Assembly (NCBI RefSeq): GCF_015706575.1
Contig: NW_024037057.1
Coordinates: 372,001-436,000, forward strand
Direction: 5' to 3'
Origin: Patiria miniata
Lineage: Eukaryota > Echinodermata > Asteroidea > Valvatida > Asterinidae
DNA: 64,000 nucleotides
The notes under the pieces were generated by a model. The model saw only the letters and a list, made by a program, of their open reading frames with translations, did not search any database and was not told where the DNA came from. How positions within the stretch are numbered: the first letter of the stretch is position 1; each line of letters starts with the position of its first letter. This document shows, piece after piece, positions 22,138 through 33,379 of the stretch. The translations under genes and the position numbers were made by a program.

Positions 22138-23335
22138 TCGCTAGCGGATCAAGAGTGGATCGCGTAAAAAAAAAATCGTTTGACATTAGTTTGATTGACC
22201 TCTAGAGGCAAAATCACACCATCTCGCGTTATCATTGTCAGGAACATTTGTGCGAGGACGCTCTACAACAATCAATATCGACTGTTGCGACTTTAATATT
22301 GCAAGAGCGCCACCATGTGAGCCAATACAGCGAACCGACATAGCAACCGCAGGAATCGGAAGGCGTTAGGCTGGTTACTGATGGTAAGCAACCTAATTTC
22401 CTGTTTAAACCCACATATGTTAAGATTTCAAGTGTTTGGGATGGGCGAAAATAGGCCACGTCAGACGAGGTGTCGGAAATAGGCTCCTCTTCTTCAAGTT
22501 TATTACCATGATGATTCATATGTTTAATAGTTTGCCCTCAGTTTATGATAACTCGTATCATTGTATTTTCCAGAACGGTCTCAACCATGTCGATGGCTAC
22601 CAAGATCGCTACCTAAGGTTAGATTGCTACCAAGATCGCAACCGTGATCGGAACCAGGATAGCAAACCACCTAACCAATAGTTCGATCAGTCTCTCCACC
22701 GGCCTAATTTCCCCACTTGTTATGTCATGGTTGAGAATGATGGGACAGTTGAATTAAAACAGGATTCCTGCCTGCCAGTGCTCAGAACACACAACCTAAG
22801 GACTCCCCTTGTGTCCTTATTTTTCCTTTTCATCGATGCTTTACGACTCAATATCGATCACTGACGACTTGGGCCAAGACTATCCGACCGCATAAAGTCA
22901 ATAGATGACCCGCGGTTGTTTACGGTTGGAACATTTTGCAGTTCTGCTTTATGATTTCAATTCCACAGCTTTGATTTTCGGTTGAATGAAAATAATAGAA
23001 GCAAAAATAGCAATTGGGTTCGCTAATGGTCTGTATTTGAACAACACTCTATAGTCTAAATTATCCAAAATTACCCGAACGAACGATTGTACGAAGATAA
23101 GTGGATTATAAGGAATTGCAAAATTAAACCTGTTTCGGATAATACAAAAAATCGATTGTTGCATGACAAAACTTGTTGAGGATGGTTGTATCTGCTTATT
23201 GTGCAATAACCATGTACACCTGACCTGGTTTTGGGTCTTGCTTGCGCGCTCCGGAAAAAAAATCTTAAGTGGGGTTCTTTTCTTCACTTAGGCAGGTAGG
23301 GTTCGTCTAAATTCCAGGGTTGGGTAACATTGTTA
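22138..23335. other. No gene recognised
   Basis: Non-coding. At about 22590-22665 there are imperfect repeats of GCTACCAAGATCGC. No supported gene. Confidence 0.45.
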
Positions 23336-23482
23336 CAATGGGAGACTTTTGGGACGTCGGTGGCAGCAAACACACTGTTTCTGTCATATTGAGCATGCGC
23401 GCTTTGGCGAAAACATGACGTAAACAATTGAAAAGGATCGGTCTGTTTGCCGCCACCAACGTCTCAAAAGTCCCCCGTTGTA
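23336..23482. repeat. Foldback element, ~37-base arms
   Basis: The left arm at 23336-23371 (GGGAGACTTTTGGGACGTCG, then GTGGCAGCAAAC) is inverted at 23444-23482 with three mismatches. The 70-base centre contains GAGCATGCGCGC and CATGACGTAA, which resemble NRF-1 and CRE-type promoter motifs. Confidence 0.75.
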
Positions 23483-23669
23483 TCGTTCAGACTGTGTGTA
23501 TTGTATGCTGGGAATCAGTTATTGCAGTTGTGGTACTGGTAGCGGTGTTGCAAGTTGACCACACAGCTTTGGCTGTCAGTAAAGTTGAGTTTTGTCTGGA
23601 GCTGGCAATCACGTGTGTGGTTGTCCCATTTTCTTGCGTTTTGTTTAATACGCTTTAATATCATGACAA

Positions 23670-24150
23670 CTTGTATCGTCTTGGCACTTTAAATGAGTTA
23701 AGTTATCCTTAAAACTCCTTAAATTGATATTACTATCAACCCTTAACACATGAAGAGATACTTGAGAACAGAACTGACTTTTTTTGTTTTATCGAGCATG
23801 GATAAACAGAGCTTATACCTTCAAGACATGTAACCTCTAAGTATTTAAAATGAATTAAGTTATCATTTTGAACTACTAAAATGAAATTACTAAAAACTAA
23901 AAATACATTTACTGATCACTAAGGATAGTATTCAATATCGTAAAAACTTGTAACATCTCAGTATTTGAAATGAGTTTAGTTATCATTGTCCCTCAAAATA
24001 TGAAAATTACTAGAACAAAATGCATTTAAAGATATTTCAGATTCCAAAGTGATTTCTCCCAGTGAATGGACAACAGTCATAGAGCTGCATTTGACATAGA
24101 GGCGACCTTCTTTCAAATGTGATTTGAAAATAACATGTTCCGTTCTGGAA
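23670..24150 (+). repeat. Degenerate ~120-bp tandem repeat 3' of the F-box gene
   Basis: Three diverged units share ACTTGTAAC-TCTCAGTATTT-like, AATGAGTTAAGTTATCATT-like and ACTAAAATGAAATTACTAAA-like segments (near 23.67, 23.82 and 23.94 kb). Further units of the same kind occur at 33.26-33.66 kb in the duplicated copy of this region. Confidence 0.6.
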
Positions 24151-25460
24151 ACGTCCATGGAAAGTCACCAGAACCTCAAAGATTTATTTTGAAGTTCTAT
24201 GTAAGGAACCGTTAAGATTTGTCCCAAAGAATAGTTTACTACTCGATTGTGGTCTACGCGTATACAAGGAATTAATTGACTAATTAAATTGCATTAAAAT
24301 TAGTCCGTAGTCCCGCCAGATCGAAAAATCATGCATTCTAATAATGGCTTTGTTCGATTTAAGAGTTTTATCACAATGTGATAATGACCCTCGAGCGGAA
24401 CTGTGCAATAAAACAAAACAATTGAACGTTTACTTATCATCGTGTCCAAAAACGGCAAACCTAAAACATACATAAATCGCTAGAGATATCTCGTTTAAAA
24501 TAGTATGTATTAAGGGAAGACCTAATTAAACGAACGGAGTGGTGATTTTTTTCCGTATCGTGTCCTGGTTTGGGGTCCAATCGTCGAGCAGAATATATTT
24601 AAATCTAAGGAACGGAATTACCTTACTTGAATTTGATATTGCCTGTACAGAAAATTAAAAGCCGAAAAGCACTTGCCTAGAAGCAGTTGCTAAGTGATCA
24701 CGTTATTACTGGGCAAAAGTAAAATTTAAAAATATATATAATAATAAAACATGTCAGGATTGTTTATATACTCCCTCCGTCACAAACCAGGTGAATACGC
24801 CACCTTGCCAAAGTCACCTCGAGCCCGTCACTGGACTGGAGTCGGATTTTGTAGCTAGTCCCTATCTTAACAAAGTGCGGTCAGCTACAAACTAATTGGT
24901 TCATTTTCATGCCGCTTTGGTGGCTTGACTACGCTTACCAGGGATCAGTCCAGTCTTGGAGCAAGTCTACAAACATCACCATGATGGGTACAATCGACTC
25001 CTACATCATGTAACTGAACATTTTCATACTTTTACCAATAATGACGCACGATAATTTCGGGTATGAGTGGTTTATCACCCCATTTAACATCCCATTTCTC
25101 ACCGTACCGCTCGAATGCCAGTTTGGTATCATTCATCCAAGCCACGGTAAAGTTCCCGCTGGCTTCTGCGAGGTCATCTGTGTGTTCTTCCATTATAAAA
25201 CTGCTCTTAGCATTACCATCTCCATGAATCTTTGGGTCGGCAATCCAAAGTTCGATAAAATCCCCTAAAGTTATCCCACACGTTGTGACTAGCTTCTTAC
25301 CATGGAAACACAGGGGTTCCATATCTTCACGACGATCAGCCGTGAATGTCCCGATCCGCTTTCCATCCAAATCCACAACTGTTCCTGGAGCGTACCACGA
25401 GGTGGAAAAGACAACGAGCAGCTCGCCATTGAACATGCAGTAAGTTGCAGAAGTGTCATC
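23880..25460 (+). repeat. Segmental duplication, copy A (partner 33.4-36.5 kb)
   Basis: Non-coding landmarks recur in the same order and orientation in both copies: CACTAAGGATA, TTTGAAATGAGTTT, AGTGATTTCTCC, GTGGTCTACG, GTCCCGCCAG, TATCACAATGTGA, GATATCTCGTTT versus GATGTCTCGTTT, and ACAGAAAATTAA. The match runs on into the 3' third of the F-box gene up to the codons for ATYC-FNGELL. Confidence 0.75.
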
Positions 25461-26603
25461 GTCTGGCTCCTCTGGATCAATCGGTACATCAAATGACTTT
25501 ACACACTCCCCTGATTCTAGGCTCCAGATCTTTACGACGAAATCCTCTGACACGACGATGACAATACCATCTCCGAGATGGATCGAAATCAGTGTCCCAA
25601 TTCCAGAATCGATCTCATGTAGACTAGAGCCACTGCCTGCATCCCAAACTCGAATCTTCCGGTCAAAGTAGAATCCAGCTACGACCTTGTCCTTGTAGGC
25701 TAGGTCCAGAAGTCCCAGAGTCGTGCCGGCATTGAGGTTACAACGACGGGCTCCATCTGCAGCATTCCAGACAATAATGTCACTGTTCGGCGAACGTGGT
25801 TTAATTACACTAACGATTGTCTCACCATCAAAGAAGAGATGAGATACAGCCTGACGATGCCCCGATATGACCCGCAGCTGATCTCCAGTCTTGGCGGAGT
25901 AGGTACGAATCTTACCGTCCTTGCATCCTGCAGCAATGATACCATCCTTCATCTTCAGAGCATCCCTCTCTTCACTGATGTCCACTTCGATTAGATGTTT
26001 ACGTTCCCCTTGGAAGACATCCCAGATTTGCAGAGTACCCTGGGATGTACCGGCAGCTAGATAGATTCCTTCTCCAACCAGATTGCAGACGGACGCCTCA
26101 TCTTCTTCAGCTACACTAGAGGTGGATTGTTGATTAGCGTCATCACTTCCACAAGCAGTGGTGTTTTTCTTAAGCACATTGTCATTTGAGCCAAATTGAA
26201 ATGATACCTCATAGAAGCGGTTTTTGCACCAGTTTGTTTCAAGGTGCTTTGCCTTCATGTAGACTTCCTTCCATTTACACGTAGTCACGAGTTGAGGCCA
26301 GCTAGAACCGGTTACAACTGCATCGACTGGGAATGTAGGGACGCCTCCTTCACCCGTCTCCTGCTCTTGTGAAGTAGGTTTAAATGGCACCCATTTGAGC
26401 AGATGGTCTTCTTCGCCATAACGCCCCCATCCTTTCTCTTGACAGAGAGGGCGCCACAGGGCATCTTGATTGGCTGCCTCTCTCCAGGATCGATTGCATA
26501 ATGCCACGTGACAGAGATCAGTTACTGTCAGGTCATTCAAGATGAACTGCTTCATCTCGACTGGCAGACTGGCAAAGTAATCGTTGGACACCGAGGTAGC
26601 CAT
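25032..26603 (-). CDS. F-box/WD40-repeat protein
   Basis: A 523-aa intronless coding region. The start chosen is the ATG at 26603. The frame is open further upstream, but an acceptor-like TTCAATACAG sits just 5' of the ATG, so the leader is probably spliced. This ATG also aligns with the start of the paralogue at 60904. Residues about 8-55 form an F-box (YFASLPVEMKQFILNDL...CNRSWREAANQDALW). After a variable acidic linker come WD40-type blades with LQIWDV, IRTYSA, IIVWNA, IRVWDA and VKIWSLESG. Such proteins act as substrate adaptors of SCF ubiquitin ligases, with the F-box binding Skp1 and the propeller binding the substrate. The substrate cannot be told from sequence. It ends RHYW, as do both paralogues in this window. 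No frame damage is seen. Confidence 0.88.
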   Translation of the reverse strand: MATSVSNDYFASLPVEMKQFILNDLTVTDLCHVALCNRSWREAANQDALWRPLCQEKGWGRYGEEDHLLKWVPFKPTSQEQETGEGGVPTFPVDAVVTGSSWPQLVTTCKWKEVYMKAKHLETNWCKNRFYEVSFQFGSNDNVLKKNTTACGSDDANQQSTSSVAEEDEASVCNLVGEGIYLAAGTSQGTLQIWDVFQGERKHLIEVDISEERDALKMKDGIIAAGCKDGKIRTYSAKTGDQLRVISGHRQAVSHLFFDGETIVSVIKPRSPNSDIIVWNAADGARRCNLNAGTTLGLLDLAYKDKVVAGFYFDRKIRVWDAGSGSSLHEIDSGIGTLISIHLGDGIVIVVSEDFVVKIWSLESGECVKSFDVPIDPEEPDDDTSATYCMFNGELLVVFSTSWYAPGTVVDLDGKRIGTFTADRREDMEPLCFHGKKLVTTCGITLGDFIELWIADPKIHGDGNAKSSFIMEEHTDDLAEASGNFTVAWMNDTKLAFERYGEKWDVKWGDKPLIPEIIVRHYW

Positions 26604-27139
26604 TGTCAAGCTGTATTGAACACCAAAAAAAAAGTTAAGAAAGAAATATAATTGTGATTTCATAAAGAACGAGGGACAATTCCCACTAAAACGTAAAAGG
26701 TCATACACACCATGAAGTTAACCCTGAAAGGGCCGGGGCTGAATTCCCCCCGCCCCCAACGTTTTCCGCGATAGCCTTGGGGAAAAAAAAGAATTCGCGA
26801 ACCGAGCTTTTCTGACTTTTTATACTCAAGTCTTGCGCATATTTTGATGTCAACAAAACCCAAAAACCGGACAACGGGTTGCCGTGCAGCAAAATATGTG
26901 AAAGCTGAATTTCCCCATATACGTAGTGTATACAAAGCAGAATTACCATTCGTGCATATGAATAATTAATTAGCCAGAATTACAAAACCCTTCGATCTAT
27001 AGTCATGACATTTCTAGGGTATGTTTATGATAAGTTTTTCTATGTATGTATAGTGCTTTATTATTTGTTTGTCATTCGATGGCCGAGATCTGGGGGGGGG
27101 GGGGGGGGCGGGGGGGGGGGGGGGGCGGAACCCCCCCCC
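26604..27139. other. 5' flank of the F-box gene and G/C homopolymers
   Basis: Probable leader intron and promoter of the minus-strand F-box gene. At about 27092-27143 there is a block of some 35 G residues (with single C interruptions) followed by about 14 C residues. No coding sequence was recognised. Confidence 0.5.
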
Positions 27140-27845
27140 CCCCTCCCCGGCTGAGAGATGGTCACCGACACCATGAAGTAACACCCATCTACATACCAGT
27201 AAAAACTAGCAATCGAAGAAAACGGCAACTAAAGTTGGACGCCTTCTAAAACAACACTTTGCGTCAAAACGACAGAGTATTCTCAGTTGGGTTTCTCGTT
27301 GTGGACACTTGATGCATTGAATTTATTAAATCTGCTGTTTTTCACTCGTTTGTGTATTAAATAAACAAGAAATAAGAGAAAAAAGATGAGTGTTAGTTCG
27401 TTAAACCGAAAAAGCTGCAAAACTGTAAATTTTTGTTTTCACGAAGTAACACTCTTCAATGTATTTAACCCGAGGAAAGTGCAACTTCAGGTCAGCGCGC
27501 GCGCGCTCATACAACTTGTTGCAAGAAGAGTGTTACTTCGTGAAAACGTTTTTGCTCACTTATGAGCAGAGTGCGCGCCATGCATTGCAATGGAAAATGG
27601 AACTTGAGTGTTACTTCTTAAAAACGAAAATTGTCACTTTTGCGCAAAAGTTGCCATGGATACTTAGCGTAATTATTAAAGTAAAGCTCTTGAAGCTTTG
27701 AAACTTCGTGCAATGGTAGGTCTTGATGAATAATATTTAAAAATCCAAAAAAATTAAAATCGAAAAAAAATATATGCTTTAACACGGTAGAGTGTCGATC
27801 ACTTCGTGGTGTCGGTGACGGTTTAAGTAACTCGGCCCTTTGGGG
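27140..27845. mobile_element. Inverted-repeat element with GTCACCGACACC ends
   Basis: GTCACCGACACCATGAAGTA at 27161-27180 is inverted at 27801-27819 with one or two mismatches. Weaker matches (CCGGCTGAG versus CCGAGTTA, outer C run versus G run) extend outwards. A second inverted pair is nested inside (27435-27547). The CACTTCGTGGTG motif also appears at about 15283. Confidence 0.6.
27435..27547. repeat. Inverted repeat with 23-base perfect arms
   Basis: GTTTTCACGAAGTAACACTC TTC at 27435-27457 is exactly inverted at 27525-27547. The GTTTTCACGAAGT tip is shared with the MITE at 62654-62903. Confidence 0.85.
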
Positions 27846-28019
27846 GTAAAGCGGATGAACACTGACATCATCAACCAATGCATGGACATGTATATCTATC
27901 TGGTCGGGTGTATTTGGAAATTTACTTTGGTCAGTCAGGCTTCTGTAAAAATAAAAAAAAATAAAACTACTGTATAGTAGTACGGTACAGTTGTGCCATA
28001 ATTATTCTGCAGTATCTTG

Positions 28020-29090
28020 AAATAAGGAGATGCCGTCGAACGTTACAGTTCTGCAATACAACATGTACATGTGTACACATGCACACACTTCAATTGGGAT
28101 CCATGGTATCTCGTCCCCAGGGTGTCGAGCATTACGGGCCCACCACAACCTGCTCTCTTTACCCTGGTATTGGATCATTTGCATGTGCAAGATGTTCGAA
28201 CATGACTTTGTATGCAAATGATTAATAGTCTGGTGCCTGCTGCCTGTGCGTTACATTAGCGTTTGTTTTTATATGCGGTGTCTGGGGTAAAAAACAGAAT
28301 CAAATCGCGCACCGTGATTCACGAAAACACGATTGTTTTGAGGTTAAAATGTTACAATTTTATTCCGCCAATTATGTCATTGGAAAGGAAAAGAGTATTT
28401 TTGAGAAGGTGTGGACATTACAATTACAATGCGTCGTACAATCCATTTCACGAAACATGCGATGTGTTGAACGCGTCGTAAGTTCCTTGACAACGGCTTA
28501 AAACACGTCGCAAGTTACAGCATGTCTAGTGGTCATCGCAAAATAAGAAGAGTCCTGTTTCTTAGCCAGTTTTATGCCTTAAACATCACATAAACGAGAT
28601 TATAATGCCGAGACAATGTGTGTGAAGTTGTAAATAGAACATTTATGGAATAATTGTGAAATAGCCTGAGATATTGCAGTTAAAATTTCAAAGCAGCCTT
28701 TCAGTCCACTGAGAGCTTTGAAATTGCATCACAAGGCCGCCATTTTATTTGACGTTTAACAAATGTTTGGCGGAGATCCGACAACTCTTTGTTGAATATC
28801 AGACGACTATTTACTGTACGCTGACGAAAGACATAAAACAGTCACCGAGTTGTGCTATAAATACACCTACGACGGGTCGCACTTACGACGTGTTTTGTGA
28901 AATGGATCGCAAGACGCGTCGAGGCTGCGATGCATCGTAGAGATACGACACGTCGCAGCGTTGCGATGCATCGTAAGTTACAAAGAGTTTAATGTTATCG
29001 GGTGCAGGATACATAAGAAAGTTTCGTATCCAGGGCTTACTATTTGAAACGAGGTTGGAAATAAAATAAGCACTGGGTACGAGGTTGTGG
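28020..29090 (-). repeat. Dispersed repeat, copy 2 (partner 3058-3680)
   Basis: Reverse-complement matches to 3058-3150 (at about 28.99-29.09 kb) and to 3435-3570 (at about 28.10-28.25 kb). Between them, at 28.45-28.98 kb, is a section rich in CGTCGTAAGTT, ACGTCGCAAGTTAC and GATGCATCGTAAGTTAC, which can pair with each other and is absent from copy 1. This looks like a further insertion. Confidence 0.65.
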
Positions 29091-31229
29091 TAGCGGAGGC
29101 CTTTTAAGGAAATTTGAATACACGTTTGACTGTGTATAGCCAGTGACTGTTGTCGGACACAAACTTATTTTGGCACATTCTACTTGAAATTTGCAAACAA
29201 ATTCAAGACCAATTTGGTATTGCAGTTATACATGAGAAGTTGACGTCCAGGATGGCTGTCACTGCTGTGGAAGTAGGCCTTAAAAGTATTCACGCATGCA
29301 AGTTCACTGCACAGAACGAAAAATAACGTTCAGGCAGTCGAATGGAGTCAAACTTGAATCAGTATGCGCATATAATAGTGCAACGCAACCAGAATCAAGC
29401 AGGGTTTAGTTTTGGCCCAAGACGTAAGTGATCGAAAGCGTCGATTGCATTGTTGTAGAGCACTATAGCACATGTTTTGTACTTTCTCGCACTAACGTCT
29501 TAAAATAAAACTAGCAGCAATGGGGGCGTGGCCATTTTATGTAAACAAGAGCATCTTCGAACGAAACGTCAGCTTCCCATTTGATACCGGTAGTCACGCG
29601 CGCGGGTACCATTGATTGCAAATCTAATTAGCGATGCTTGATCACAGGCATCGCACGTAGCGCTTATGTTTACGACCGGCACGCGAAGATACATTTTCCA
29701 AAAATGTTAGCGTTTAACGCCAGGTGTGCTGGTCTAATCATGCCGTTAGATATGCACGATCCACTATCAAATCCGTGTCTTGGGCAAAGACTATAGCGGA
29801 ATGGAGCTTGGTCAAGCGTACTTCATGACATGTACATCACTACACTTCGTATGTATATAATTAGGCAACATACACGTCAATAAAATAGGCAGCCTGACAG
29901 TTCACCGCTGTTTTCAGGGCGACAAATGGTTTTCACAGTTGTGCGCGTGTCCGTGCTTTAGTTCGTATAAAACGCACTCTTGTGGCTGAACTGTAAACAG
30001 GCTCGTTTTGCATTGAAACAAAAATGCTCACCGGAGGTTGTCATTTCAATCACTTTTTTTTTATTACAAATCAGTTGATAATTTATTGAAGATATAACAG
30101 TCAATCGACAAACAAGGACTATATTTTATTATAAGATAGGAATGTGAACTTTTCGGCAAAACACTTGATGACAAAACAATTTCGAGAAATAACCTTGATT
30201 GTGACATTTTATCGGTGTCTCAATCGCAACGGCATTAACGTTCACGTTTCTTGGGAATGTTCGTCATCTTGGAAAGCTTATTCCGAATCAAGTGAAGTAA
30301 CGTTGGCAATGCTAATGAGTGAAGGAGAATATCACTTCTTAGAGAAAAAAAAATAACGCTTATTTTGGACTGTTTACGTTTGATATAGTGTCTCTCGTTA
30401 AACGCGTTATTCGAAGGCTTGGATTTCAGTTTGTGGAATTTCACGCAACTTCCGACGTATCATTTCATGTTACCCACGAAGATGTGAACATTGTGTATTT
30501 TCCCAACCCTTTACATCTAGGTGAATCCTAATATCTGCATTCTTAAATATGTAGTGTATAAGAGCAGTTTATGCGAATTGTTCAGCCGATCTTTATTTTT
30601 TAATTCGCCGAGCTCATGAATACTGCATTTTACGACACAGCCCTACAAAACTAACGCATGCGCATAAACCTAATGTCTCGCACAGAGGCTGTGGAAAAGC
30701 GGAGGGGTTGACCTCATCAGTAGAATCGGTACACGTATGACTTTTACACTTGAAGCCACGCATAGTATTTTTTTTATGCAATGCCGTGCCGGGAAACATA
30801 CTCTGTGGCAGTATCCGCTGTCTACTGAATTTAAAAAAATCTAGCAACTCACCACACAAATCTTCCAAATATAGCTTCAAGCAGTTCAGAGAAGAGAATA
30901 GGGGGGTGGAGTGTCTAAATAGGGGACGGCATCAAATTGAAACAACAGCTGCCTCCAGACGTATTACACATGCAATGTATAGTAGCAAGGTACAGTGGAG
31001 ATTTGGGAGTTAACAAATGATACAATGGACCGTTTTACAGTGCATACTGACCTTTTATTCCGTCAAGCTGCACCAGCGAAGACTAGGTATACTGAAAAGC
31101 TGACCTTTGTTATTTGTTCGGCACACAAAAGACGGGTCGTTATCAAAGTACGAACACAATACACTCTTTTAAAAATATACAGTGTGAGAAAAACATAGAA
31201 AATGTCAGCGTGCTTGTCGGAAACATTGA
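29091..31229. other. No gene recognised
   Basis: Non-coding DNA. The short open frames at 30144-30356 and 30750-31013 have no recognisable domain or splice context. Confidence 0.5.
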
Positions 31230-31956
31230 GTCTGGTTCCCAGACCAAAAGGTTCTGACTATTCCTGATGAATCTTAGGTCAGGCAGCCTAGGTAGCTAAA
31301 AATAAACATGACAACATTGATGGCCATTTTTCAAAGCTCGGCTTCGTTTCCGATTTCGCTTTATCACTTGTAGCTTTTATTAATGTTCTAATCATTTTTT
31401 TTAAATACATTACTTGCTTCGTAATATCATACAGTTATGATAATGCAGTTTGATGTTTCTGTAAGATAACATTGACTAATGTTAATCTAAAATCTTTAAA
31501 CTTAGGCACCCAAGTAGCACTGATAGCAGGCGCAGGCGGAGCCGAATGAAGACCCAACTTTGCAAAATCTCGGTAACGGTCGAAAAATTCAAAATTGTAT
31601 ATGACGCAGCAAAAAGTTCGCCCATACGATCCGAGTATATTTGATGCACAAAATCAAAATCGTCGCTGAATTTTAAGTTTTCTAAATAAAAGCAATGAAT
31701 AGTAATTATCAACTCATTAAAAAAAATAATAATAAGCAATTAGCAGTTAATTAAACCTATATTATACTCGGAAATACTCGGGCGCTATCCGAGTGTGGAC
31801 GAAACGAATTCGGCAAACTTCGAAAATGTTTGGAAAAAGGAGGAATTTCTCCCGTTTTAGTCACGTGACGTAAATTGTAATACAATGTATTCCCGGAGGC
31901 TACCGGCCCTAAGATTCATCAGGAATAGTCAGAATCTTTAGGTCGGGGAACCAGAC
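31230..31956. mobile_element. MITE with ~54-base inverted repeats
   Basis: The left end, GTCTGGTTCCCAGACC then TTCTGACTATTCCTGATGAA and TCTTAGG, is inverted at about 31903-31956 with a few mismatches. The interior of about 620 bases has no gene. Confidence 0.85.
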
Positions 31957-33379
31957 TAGGAAACAATGCGAGGGTGCGCATGTCTAATACGCTGTGTATG
32001 GGGGGGGGGGGGGTGATTGAAAGTTAGATAACGCATTGGTCTATGGCGAAATGGCATAAAGGTCTTTTATTGATACCTTTTTTTTTGAACATGAAACAAC
32101 TGATCGACTTCGCACACGGACGGCCACAGTCATGAACCATGCACGGTGTACATGTGTTAAACACATCACGTTTTTGGAAAACATGCAGACGACTTACAAT
32201 ATGTTTAGATTCGGAGCAAAATTCGAAGCGCCATCGTGACCTAATGTTATTTTATATTATATTACATGTATACACTAAAATTAGGCTCGGGCTCAATAGA
32301 CCTCGGTTTGTGTCTTTTTTGTTTGTTAGGTTTGTATAATATGAATTTGTAAGGGAAGTATAATCCGAGAATCATCCGATTGACAACCGACGCGCGCGCA
32401 ATGTGATCAGTCACTGTACTTGAGTGGTAAACCGTACCAGCCTTTTGGTTGCGAAGGCCGATTTGTTAGGGTTTAATACAGCTTTCATTTGAAGGAAACA
32501 AGCTCAATTTGCCGGTACAGAGACATTTTGATTTTTGAACATCAATTTCTCCCGTTTTGAAGACCGTCTCTTCATGCCACTTTCGGAGTTTGTTTCCCTT
32601 ATAATTGTTGAACTATATGTGCTCAAAATCGTTCCTATATGTTCGGTATTGTTCAAGCCTCATCACTGATATGGTGTGCTGCAAAATTTTGCACGACCCC
32701 TCTTTCACCAGTAATTACAACATGATTTAAAGAGATTCTATTGAAACATATGGACCATCATCTTGCAAGATTTCTATAAAGCATTGGCCAAAATTGCACA
32801 TTAATGGCCCAGGCTATTGCCATTTTGGAATAAGAAAAGTTCGTAGCCAGTATCTAGTGTCCCTTTAGTGTCCAATAATCCGAAGGAGCAAAAGAAATCA
32901 AATATTCCAAGATGTAATGAAGAACAATTCTGAAGATGTTCTCAATTGCGTGTTTGTTCGTTGAATGATTGAGTGGTTTGCAGCCAAAATTTGCAATGCT
33001 CCATGGCTTAATTGCTTTGCCGCCAAAATTGTGCAATGTACCATGGTTTGCCGGCAAAATTGCGTAACAAATAGTTTTCCTGGAACACAAACTCTGGGCG
33101 GTTTTACATAGCTAGTTATGGTGAGGGCCTATAGTCGACTTACATCAAAACGGGTTTCGAAGTAATTCAATATTCCTGCTTATAAATAATTTGATCTTTA
33201 ATTGATAAAATTGGTCACATTTTCAAGATACTGAAAAAAAAATGGTATCAGTGCGTAAAACATGTAGTGGTAAACATCGTCAAACCTGTAACTGCTTGGC
33301 ATTGGAAGTGTGTTTCATGAGAATGACTAAAACCCACAAATGTATTAAGGAAACTAAAATTACCTCTAGCAGTGCGTGA
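31957..33379. other. No gene recognised
   Basis: Non-coding. Includes a G run near 32000 and, from about 33260, units of the degenerate ~120-bp repeat also found at 23.7-24.1 kb. Confidence 0.45.
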
